A stretch of DNA of 64,000 nt from Rubellimicrobium aerolatum (GTDB lineage: Bacteria; Pseudomonadota; Alphaproteobacteria; Rhodobacterales; Rhodobacteraceae): assembly GCF_017872975.1 (NCBI RefSeq), contig NZ_JAGGJP010000008.1, positions 62,001 to 126,000 of the forward strand, in the 5' to 3' direction. The stretch's first letter is position 1, and every line of letters starts with the position of its first letter. Below, one piece after another: positions 27,076 through 34,776 of the stretch. The translations under genes and the position numbers were made by a program. The notes beneath the pieces are model-generated. The model ran no database searches and had not been told where the DNA came from. It saw nothing but the letters and a program-made list of their open reading frames with translations.

Positions 27076-27278
27076 TCAGGTCGCGCCGGTGAAGCGCCGG
27101 AGCGAGCGTCGCAGGTCGTCGGGTGAGTAGCCCCGACCGATGAAGACCACGGTCCCGTCGTCGCGGGCCTCGGGCTGCTCGGGCAGGATCTCCGGGGTCT
27201 GGACGGTCCGCCGCACCGTCTGGAGCAGCAGCCGCCGAGGATGGTCAGGCGCATCCGCCCCTCGCCCATGGCGGTCAT
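27076..27278 (-). pseudogene. CobW-type GTPase reduced to N- and C-terminal ends
   Basis: The frame starts MTAMGEGRMRLTILGG, the opening beta strand of CobW GTPases that normally runs on into the Walker A loop (LGSGKTT). Instead, after ILGG the reading shifts by one base into LLLQTVRRTVQTPEILP... DDGTVVFIGRGYSPDDLRRSL, which looks like the CobW C-terminal domain. About 200-250 residues are missing and the total of 203 bases is not a multiple of three. The ATG still overlaps the upstream stop (ATGA), so operon structure is preserved. CobW assignment of the C-terminal part is by pattern only. Confidence 0.5.
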
Positions 27279-27568
27279 CCGTCCCCCAGGACGCGGGGGT
27301 CGAGCGGATCGACGGGACGGCCCGCCATCCGCTCCGCCTCGGCCCAGAGGGCCTGGAGGTCGGGCAGGATCGTCGTGACGCCCGACAGGTTGGACAGTTG
27401 CAGGCCCGGCACCTGGCCGTCGTCATGCACGGTCAGGCCGTAGGGCCGCAGCAGGTCGCGCAGCATCCCCGCCCGCCGCAGCCGTGCGCGCAGGCGGTCG
27501 TGCGGGGTGACGGCCCCCGCCTCGGTCCAGTGGCCGGGCGCGGCCGGAAAGCCGCAGGCGTTGCACAT
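27275..27568 (-). CDS. small unrecognised protein with N-terminal CxxC
   Basis: 97 residues starting MCNACGFPAAPGHWTEAGAV, then an Arg/Leu-rich helical stretch and a beta-like end (LSNLSGVTTILPDLQALWAEAERM). The CNACG pair could bind metal, which would suit the adjacent CobW-type (metallochaperone) remnant, but this is only suggestive. I know of similar small frames beside CobW genes without an assigned role. GGAGGAG precedes the ATG. It appears intact. Confidence 0.6.
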   Translation of the reverse strand: MCNACGFPAAPGHWTEAGAVTPHDRLRARLRRAGMLRDLLRPYGLTVHDDGQVPGLQLSNLSGVTTILPDLQALWAEAERMAGRPVDPLDPRVLGDG

Positions 27569-27607
27569 GGGACTCCTCCCCGAGAGGGGGGCGGCGCCCG
27601 GAACGGC

Positions 27608-27868
27608 TCAGATCACCTCGGGCCGCTGGCCGCCGTCGAAGGGGAAGCGGGCGCGGAAGTCCTCGGCGATCCGCTCGAAGGTCATCCACTCGACGCCCTC
27701 GTGGCCGTTGATGTGCTCGATCAGCCGTTCGAGCATCAGCAGCACTTGGATGAGGCCGATCACGTCGCCTGGCGCGACGGAGTCGCCCGGGGCCTTGTAG
27801 GGCGGCCGGTCGGGGGCGGGCCGCTGGTAGAAGGTGCCCGGCAGGGGCGACAGGATCTGGTGGGCCAT
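27608..27868 (-). pseudogene. chimera: biotin carrier N-terminus fused to polysaccharide-deacetylase C-terminus
   Basis: Residues 1-37 ([16 protein letters not shown]... GDVIGLI) are the start of a biotin carboxyl carrier domain. The expected EVMK biotinylation site is replaced by QVLLMLERL. From there the sequence ([32 protein letters not shown]) looks like the extreme C-terminus of a polysaccharide deacetylase/allantoinase-type protein. The fusion is in frame and gives 86 residues. It most likely arose by deletion of the DNA between two operon genes, removing the biotin site, so the product cannot act as a carrier. Confidence 0.6.
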
Positions 27869-27881
27869 CGGGGCAAGTCCT

Positions 27882-28610
27882 TCAGAACGGAGTGATGTGG
27901 GACTGGACGGCGGCGCGCACCGCGCGCGCCACGGCGACGGCGTTCGGCGTGTCCGAATGGACGCAGATGGACTCGGCCCGGACCGGCAGATCCCGGCCGC
28001 CGACGGTCGTGACCAAGCCGTCCGTCACCGCGCGCAGGCAGGCCGAGGCGGCGGCCTCCGGGTCCTTCTCGCCATGGGCGCGGGTGATGATGAGGCTGCC
28101 GTCGTCGGCATAGTCGAGGTCGGCGTAGAACTCGGACACGAAGCGGTGGCCGCGCGCGGGATAGACCCGCTCGTGCAGGGTGCCGGCCATGCCCAGGACC
28201 GGAACCCTGAACACGTCCGCCGCGTCGCAGACCGCCTGCGCGATGTCCTCGATCCGCGCCGCCATCCCGTAAAGCGAGCCGTGCGGCTTGACGTGGTTGA
28301 GCGGAAGCCCCTCGGCCTCCAGGAAGCCCTTCAGCGCGCCGATCTGGTAGATCAGGCAGTTCGCCATCTCCTCGCGGCCGATCCTCATCTCGCGGCGCCC
28401 GAAGCCCTGGAGGTCGGGAAGCGAGGGATGCGCGCCCACCTTGACCCCGTGCCGCCTGGCCAGCCGCACGGTGGCCCGCATGTGGTTGAAGTCCGAGGCA
28501 TGGAATCCGCAGGCCACGTTCGCGATGTCGATGAGCGGCATCAGCCCCTCGTCGTCGCCCATGCGGTAGAGGCCGAAGGCCTCGCCCATGTCGCAGTTGA
28601 TGGTTGTCAC
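27882..28610 (-). CDS. pxpA: LamB/YcsF family protein (5-oxoprolinase subunit A)
   Basis: 242 residues from a GTG at 28610 that has GACGGGA upstream. An earlier ATG at 28673 would add 21 residues without family similarity. Core motifs: [58 protein letters not shown] and [11 protein letters not shown]. PxpA works with PxpB and PxpC to hydrolyse 5-oxoproline to glutamate. Neither pxpB nor pxpC is in this window; the chimeric biotin-carrier gene 13 bases downstream suggests they were deleted. Confidence 0.9.
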   Translation of the reverse strand: MTTINCDMGEAFGLYRMGDDEGLMPLIDIANVACGFHASDFNHMRATVRLARRHGVKVGAHPSLPDLQGFGRREMRIGREEMANCLIYQIGALKGFLEAEGLPLNHVKPHGSLYGMAARIEDIAQAVCDAADVFRVPVLGMAGTLHERVYPARGHRFVSEFYADLDYADDGSLIITRAHGEKDPEAAASACLRAVTDGLVTTVGGRDLPVRAESICVHSDTPNAVAVARAVRAAVQSHITPF

Positions 28611-28626
28611 GCCTGTTTCCCGTCCC

Positions 28627-28668
28627 CATGGCGTTCCCGGCACGTGGCCGGCACTTGGCAACGCCATG
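28627..28668. repeat. 9-base inverted repeat upstream of pxpA
   Basis: CATGGCGTT at 28627-28635 and AACGCCATG at 28660-28668 are perfect complements around a 24-base GC-rich spacer. It lies in the 250-base gap before pxpA and may be an operator or an mRNA leader hairpin. Nothing else is recognised in that gap. Confidence 0.35.
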
Positions 28669-28860
28669 CTCATGACATGGGCCCAGGTCCGTCAAGCCCC
28701 TGCCGCTGGCCCACGGCGCCGGCCGCTGGTCCCCGCGAGGTCTCGCTCAGGCGATGGTCGATGGAACCTGCGGGCCCGGAGACCTGGGATGACGACCGAT
28801 GCGTTGCCGGAGCCATGGGCCCTGGACCGGGCTTTCGGATCGGCCTCGCGCCATGCGGGG

Positions 28861-29529
28861 TCAACCGGGCCGTTCGAGGTCGCGCCAGCCCGCGAGCGCC
28901 CTGCCGAGGAGGGCGGCGGCCTCCACGCCGTCCACCAGGGGCACCGGGCTGCGCGCCTGGAGCGCGGCGCGCAGCGGGGCCATGCCGGCGCAGCCCAGCA
29001 CGACCGCCTGCGCCCCGTCCTCGCGCGCGGCCGCTTCGATCTCCTCGGCCAGACGGGCCATCACGGCGGGCCCGCCCGCCTCCACCTCCAGCACCGGCAG
29101 GCCGGAGGGGCGCACGCGGGCGCATTGGGTGCCGAAGCCGTAGCCGGCGATGTTGCCCTCCAGCACCGGCACCGAGACCGGCAGCGTCGTCACCACCGAG
29201 AAGCGCCCGACCAGCAGCGCCGCGAGGTGGACGGCCGCCTGCCCGATGCCGATGACCGGGCAATGGGCGGCGGCGCGGATCTCCTGGAGCCCCGTGTCGT
29301 CGAAGCAGGCGATGACCAGCGCATCCACCGCTTCGGCCCGCGCGCGGGGCAGCATCGCCCGCAGGCCCGCCACCGCCGCCGCGCCGTCCGCCGGTCCCTG
29401 GATCGCCGGGGGGCCGTCGTGGTTGGTCCAGCCCAGCACCTCGGCCTCCGGCAGGACGCGGCGGGCGACGGCGACGGCCGAATCCGTCATCGCGGCGGTG
29501 GAGTTCGGGTTGACGAGGAGGAGCCGCAT
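28861..29529 (-). CDS. aspartate/glutamate/hydantoin racemase family protein
   Basis: 222 residues. LLLVNPNST at the N-terminus, ALVIACFDDTGLQEIRA with the first catalytic Cys, and VVLGCAGMAPL with the second Cys identify the Asp/Glu/hydantoin racemase family. NPNST at the start favours the hydantoin-racemase branch. It would interconvert stereoisomers of a hydantoin or amino acid. The ATG overlaps the stop of the permease gene by one base, so it belongs to the ABC transporter operon read from 33567. Confidence 0.85.
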   Translation of the reverse strand: MRLLLVNPNSTAAMTDSAVAVARRVLPEAEVLGWTNHDGPPAIQGPADGAAAVAGLRAMLPRARAEAVDALVIACFDDTGLQEIRAAAHCPVIGIGQAAVHLAALLVGRFSVVTTLPVSVPVLEGNIAGYGFGTQCARVRPSGLPVLEVEAGGPAVMARLAEEIEAAAREDGAQAVVLGCAGMAPLRAALQARSPVPLVDGVEAAALLGRALAGWRDLERPG

Positions 29530-30365
29530 CAGACGGCCCGCCCCGCGTCCGATCCCGCCCGCGCGCGGCGGCGGGCCGCAATCCGCAACGTCAGCAGGAA
29601 GGCCCCGATCACCAGGAGCGAGAACACGGTCGTCAGCGTCCCCAGTGCGAAGATCACCGGCGTGGTGACGTTGGTGGTCATGCCGTAGATCTCCAGCGGC
29701 AGGGTGTTGCGGCTGCCGGAGGTGAGGAGCGTGCGCGCGAACTCGTCGTAGGAGAGCGTGAAGCCGAACAGCCCGACGCCCAGGAGCGAGGGCGCGATGA
29801 TCGGCAGGACGACGTGGCGCACGGTCTGCCAGGGGGTCGCGCCGCCGTCGCGGGCCGCCTCCTCGTAGGCCGGGTCGAAGCGGTTGAAGACCGCGAACAT
29901 GATGAGGAGCCCGAAGGGCAGCGTCCAGGTGAGCTGCGCCCCGAAGCCCGAGGTCGCCCAGTGGATCGGCAGGCCGGCCTGCGTGAAGATGAGGCCGACG
30001 CCCAGCGACACGAGGATCGAGGGGATCACGAGGCTGGCGATGACGAGCTGGAACAGCAGCCCCGAGCCCCGGAACCGCTTGCGGAAGGCGAGGCCCCCCA
30101 TGACCGAGACGACGACGGTCGTGGCCATGACCAGAAGGCCGAGGACGAGCGAGCGGCCGAAGCTGCCCCAGATGTCGCCCACCGCCTGCTGCTCGAACAG
30201 GTCGCGGAACCAGTGGAGCGACGCGCCCCGCATCGGGAAGGTGAGGCCGCCCTCGGGGCCCTGGAAGCTGAGGATCGCGATGGTGATGGTCGGGCCGTAG
30301 AGGAACAGCAGGAACAGCCCGAAGACCGTGGCGAGGACGTAGAAGGAGCGGGGGCGGGGGTCCAT
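29529..30365 (-). CDS. ABC transporter permease, PotC-like
   Basis: 278 residues with six hydrophobic segments. The inner-membrane coupling loop EEAARDGGATPWQTVRHVVLPIIAPSLLG is visible. The N-terminal YVLATVFGLFLLFLYGPTITIAILSF is typical of spermidine/putrescine-type permeases. The start at 30365 overlaps the partner permease stop. It forms a heterodimer with that partner. The substrate is unknown; the racemase and pxpA neighbours suggest an amino-acid derivative, cyclic amide or polyamine-like compound. Confidence 0.9.
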   Translation of the reverse strand: MDPRPRSFYVLATVFGLFLLFLYGPTITIAILSFQGPEGGLTFPMRGASLHWFRDLFEQQAVGDIWGSFGRSLVLGLLVMATTVVVSVMGGLAFRKRFRGSGLLFQLVIASLVIPSILVSLGVGLIFTQAGLPIHWATSGFGAQLTWTLPFGLLIMFAVFNRFDPAYEEAARDGGATPWQTVRHVVLPIIAPSLLGVGLFGFTLSYDEFARTLLTSGSRNTLPLEIYGMTTNVTTPVIFALGTLTTVFSLLVIGAFLLTLRIAARRRARAGSDAGRAV

Positions 30366-31300
30366 CACAGCTCCTTGCGGATGTCGACGAGGCGCAGGAG
30401 CACGCCGATCACCATCAGCGTGACGATCAGCAGCAGCACCGAGGTCGCCGAGGCCGAGGGGTATTGCAGCAGGCCGATGTCGTTCTGGATCAGCCGGCCG
30501 ACGTTGGCCGACTGCGACCCCGACATGAAGCGCACGGTGATGAAGTCGCCCATCACCAGCGTCAGCACGAAGATGGTGCCGATCATGATCCCCGGCCGGG
30601 TCAGCGGCAGCACGACATGGCGGAGCGTCTGGAGCCCGCTCGCGCCGGCGTCGCTGGCGGCCTCCAGCAGCCGGCGGTCGATCCGCATCATGGTGTTGAA
30701 GATCGGCACCACCATGAACAGCGTGTAAAGGTGGACGAAGGCCAGGATCACCGAGAAGTCGGAGAACAGCAGCCAGTCGAGAGGCTGGTCGATCACCCCC
30801 CAGGACAGGAGCGCCGAGTTGGCGATCCCCTCGCGCCCGAGGAAGGGGATCCACGAGATCATGCGGATGATGTTCGAGGTCCAGAACGGGATGGTGCAGA
30901 GGAGGAACAGCGCCGTCTGCCAGGCCTGCGAGCGCACGTGGAAGGCGAGGAAGTAGGCCACCGTGAACCCGAGGGTCAGCGTGATGGCCCAGGTGATCGC
31001 CGCATACTTGACGGTGTTCAGCAGCACCCGCCAGGTCACGCCCGAGCCGAGCAGGAACTGGTAGTTCTCCAGCGAGAAGGCGGGGACGATGGAGAACTCG
31101 GTCGCCGTCCAGAAGCTGACGACGGCGATCATGGCGATCGGGGCCACGAGGAACAGCGCCAGCACCAGCGCCAGCGGCGCGGCGAGGAGCCAGCCCGTCA
31201 GGTGGCGCGACCCGCGCCACGACGCCCGGCGCGGCGCGGCCGGCCGGGCGAGGGGCGGGGTCCCGGCGGACCCCGCGAGGCTCAGGGTCTCAGGCGGCAA
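30365..31300 (-). CDS. ABC transporter permease, PotB-like
   Basis: About 311 residues. Six hydrophobic segments start with LTGWLLAAPLALVLALFLVAP, and the coupling loop LLEAASDAGASGLQTLRHVVLPLTRPG is clear. The start is uncertain: a TTG at 31300 overlaps the end of the binding-protein gene and is adopted here; an ATG at 31366 would add 22 residues with no family similarity and a longer overlap. It pairs with the PotC-like protein next to it. Confidence 0.87.
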   Translation of the reverse strand: MPPETLSLAGSAGTPPLARPAAPRRASWRGSRHLTGWLLAAPLALVLALFLVAPIAMIAVVSFWTATEFSIVPAFSLENYQFLLGSGVTWRVLLNTVKYAAITWAITLTLGFTVAYFLAFHVRSQAWQTALFLLCTIPFWTSNIIRMISWIPFLGREGIANSALLSWGVIDQPLDWLLFSDFSVILAFVHLYTLFMVVPIFNTMMRIDRRLLEAASDAGASGLQTLRHVVLPLTRPGIMIGTIFVLTLVMGDFITVRFMSGSQSANVGRLIQNDIGLLQYPSASATSVLLLIVTLMVIGVLLRLVDIRKEL

Positions 31301-32561
31301 TGAACTCGTTCCACTTGCGGACCATGTACTGGTTCTCGTCCATGACCGAGTTCCAGCAGGCGACATGGCCCATCCGTTCGTGGAACGATCCGCCGTCGCG
31401 CACCTCGCCCGGCTGGGCCAGGACGTCGCCGAAGGGGCTGGAGATGGGCTCGGCGGCGGGCTTGCCCTCGAACCAGTAGCCCCATTCGTTCGGGCTCATG
31501 AAGGCCTTGGAGGTCTCGGGCACCGCCGAGTAGTAGCCCTGCCGCATCAGGAAGCCGCCGACCCAGCCCGAGAGATACCAGTTGATGTATTCGTAGGCCG
31601 CATCGAGCGGCAGGCCCGACAGGCTGGAGGACAGCCCGATGCCGCCGCCCCAGCTCCGGTAGCCTTCCTTGAGCGGCTGGTAGACGCAGGGAATGCCGCG
31701 CGACTTCACGGCGGTGATGGCGGGCGACCACATCGACTGGATGACGACCTCTCCGCTCGCCATCAGGTTCACCGATTCGTCGAAGGTCTTCCAGAAGGAC
31801 CGGAACTGCCCGGCCCGCTTGGCCTCGGTCATGATCGCCATGGTTCGGTCGATCTCGTCGCGGGTCATGTTGCCCTTGTCGCCATACTGGATCTCGCCCA
31901 TCGCCTCGCAGACCATGGCCGCGTCCATGATGCCGATGGAGGAGATGTCGAGGAGGGACGCCTTGCCCGCGAACTCGGGGTTCAGGAGCTCGGTCCAGCT
32001 CTCGATGGGGCGGCCGATCAGGTCGGGGCGGATGCCCAGCGTGTCGGCGTTGTAGATGGTGGGGATCAGGGTCATCCAGCCCGTCTCCTCGGCGGCGAAG
32101 TCGGTGCCGCCCGGTCCCGACGTGAAGCCCACCGTGTGCGGCGCGGTCCCCTGGGCGATGGTGCTTTCCGGGGTCAGCTTGCCGTCGCGGAAGATGCCGA
32201 CGATCTTGCCGTAGTTGGCGATCTTGGAGGTGTCCATCGCCTGGAGGTTGCCGGTCGGCCAGACCTTCTTGGCGATCCAGTACTCGATGTCGGCAATGTC
32301 GAAGCTGTCGGGCTGCGTGGCCGCGCGCTGGGTCACAGCGTCGGAATCCAGCGCCGTCATCTCCAGCGTGAAGCCCAGGTCCTCCTTCACCTTCTGCGCC
32401 ACCTCGTTGAGGTTCGACACGCCGGTGCCGAACTGGCGCAGGGTCACGTCCTTGATCTCCTGCGCCCAGATCATCGGCGCGGGCAGCGCGCTCGCGGCGA
32501 AGGCGGCGGCTCCGCCCTTCAGGAGGCTGCGCCGGCTGTATCGCATCTTGCTCATGCTCAT
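31290..32561 (-). CDS. extracellular substrate-binding protein, PotD/Fe3+-type, Tat-exported
   Basis: 423 residues. A twin-arginine signal, YSRRSLLKGGAAAFAASALPAPMIWAQ, occupies the first ~35 residues. The mature protein shows class-1/PotD-like binding-protein features: ETGWMTLIPTIYNADTLG, LLNPEFAGKASLLDI, SGEVVIQSMWSPAI and YINWYLSGWVGGFLM. It binds the ligand for the adjacent permeases and the ATPase. Tat export suggests folding or cofactor binding before export. Confidence 0.88.
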   Translation of the reverse strand: MSMSKMRYSRRSLLKGGAAAFAASALPAPMIWAQEIKDVTLRQFGTGVSNLNEVAQKVKEDLGFTLEMTALDSDAVTQRAATQPDSFDIADIEYWIAKKVWPTGNLQAMDTSKIANYGKIVGIFRDGKLTPESTIAQGTAPHTVGFTSGPGGTDFAAEETGWMTLIPTIYNADTLGIRPDLIGRPIESWTELLNPEFAGKASLLDISSIGIMDAAMVCEAMGEIQYGDKGNMTRDEIDRTMAIMTEAKRAGQFRSFWKTFDESVNLMASGEVVIQSMWSPAITAVKSRGIPCVYQPLKEGYRSWGGGIGLSSSLSGLPLDAAYEYINWYLSGWVGGFLMRQGYYSAVPETSKAFMSPNEWGYWFEGKPAAEPISSPFGDVLAQPGEVRDGGSFHERMGHVACWNSVMDENQYMVRKWNEFIAA

Positions 32562-32592
32562 GTCGTTTTCCCGTCCCTGTTATCGTTGATGG

Positions 32593-33567
<975 letters not shown>

Positions 33568-33709
33568 GGTCCCTCCGTTCGCCTTGGAAGGAGCATGGCG
33601 GCCCCCGCGCCCGGCGGACCACGAAAAACCGGCCCCGGGGCGGGCCGGGACACGACCTGCCCAAATGCGCGCCGCCCCGCACGGGCCCGCGTCGCTTTCT
33701 TGGACAAGG

Positions 33710-33719
33710 TTGTATACAA
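33710..33719. promoter_or_regulatory. GntR/FCD-type operator TTGTATACAA
   Basis: A perfect 10-base palindrome in the 233-base divergent region between the PotA-like and GntR genes. It matches the T-G-T-n-n-A-C-A type of site bound by many FadR/FCD GntR proteins. It lies 81 bases before the gntR ATG, and probably controls both directions. Confidence 0.6.
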
Positions 33720-33800
33720 TCCTGTCGCCCCGACGGCCGCGCGATTGCCCCGGCAGCCCGGCCCGGACAGGATCATCCCGACGAGCAAGGCAGGACAGGC

Positions 33801-34490
33801 ATGGAGAACGGGCACGCCACCACCCACGGCCCCGCCGAGGAGATCGCCGGGCGGCTGGCGCTGGCCATCCACGAGCATCGCCTCGCCCCCGGCACCAAGC
33901 TGTCGGAGGACGAGCTGGGCGCGATCTACGGCGTCAGCCGCACGGTGGTCCGCGCCGCCCTGCAACGGCTGTCGCACGAACGGCTCATCACGCTGCGCCG
34001 CAACCGGGGCGCCTTCGTCGCCCAGCCCACGATTCGCGAGGCGCGCGAGGTCTTCGAGGCCCGCGCGCTGCTGGAGCCCCGCACCGCCCGATCCGCCGCC
34101 GAACGGGCGACCCCCGCCGACATCGCCCGCCTCCAGGCCCATATCGACGAGGAGCACCGGGCCATGTCGGCCGGCCACGCGGGCCTCGCGCTCCGCCAGT
34201 CCGGGCTGTTCCATCAGGAGATCGCCCGCATCGCCGACCAGGCCACGGTGGCCGAGTTCATCGGCCAGCTCGTCGCCCGCTCCTCACTCATCATCGCGCT
34301 CTACTGGCAGCGCCGTGCCGCCCTCTGCGAGAGCCACGCCCACCACGCGCTCCTGACCGCGCTGGCCGACCATGACGGCGACCGGGCCGAGGAGCTGATG
34401 AAGGGCCACCTCCTCGACCTCGTGTCCTCGCTCGACCTGCGGAGCCTGCCCTCGGCGCCTCGGTCGCTGCGCGAGGCCCTGGGCGCATGA
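33801..34490 (+). CDS. GntR family regulator, FCD domain
   Basis: 229 residues. The winged helix-turn-helix (about 10-75) includes [20 protein letters not shown] and [23 protein letters not shown]. The all-helical FCD domain (about 85-215) includes [36 protein letters not shown] and [20 protein letters not shown], with the metal-binding pattern of this domain. It is divergent from the PotABCD-like operon and is its likely regulator. Confidence 0.9.
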   Translation: MENGHATTHGPAEEIAGRLALAIHEHRLAPGTKLSEDELGAIYGVSRTVVRAALQRLSHERLITLRRNRGAFVAQPTIREAREVFEARALLEPRTARSAAERATPADIARLQAHIDEEHRAMSAGHAGLALRQSGLFHQEIARIADQATVAEFIGQLVARSSLIIALYWQRRAALCESHAHHALLTALADHDGDRAEELMKGHLLDLVSSLDLRSLPSAPRSLREALGA

Positions 34491-34497
34491 CGAAGGC

Positions 34498-34673
34498 CGG
34501 CCTCCGGCGGATGGGCGTGGCCGACCTTGTCCGGGTTCTCGACTGGGCCGCCCGCGCCGGATCTCTGCGCGCCGTTCCTGGACCGGCCGACGCCACCCAT
34601 GAAGCTGCGGGTCTTCATCGACGCCCTCGCGCGAGCCTCCGGTGACGCCCCGCCTTGGGATCAGGCGCCCTGA
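34498..34673 (+). pseudogene. LysR-type regulator, C-terminal remnant with frameshift
   Basis: Two frames together recall the last ~55 residues of LysR proteins: GLRRMGVADLVRVLD, then after a one-base shift GPPAPDLCAPFLDRPTPPMK, LRVFIDALARAS and the stop at 34671-34673. The PPMKLRVFIDAL segment is the hallmark end of LysR effector domains. The rest of the gene, including the DNA-binding half, is absent and the preceding gntR gene abuts it. Confidence 0.5.
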
Positions 34674-34776
34674 ACCGGGCCGATGGGCGTGACCTTCATG
34701 CGTCGAGAGGGCTTGAACGGGTGATGTCGTGGGCTGGAGCGTTCCGGCGATCGGACTGCCCCGCCAAGGCCAGCCT

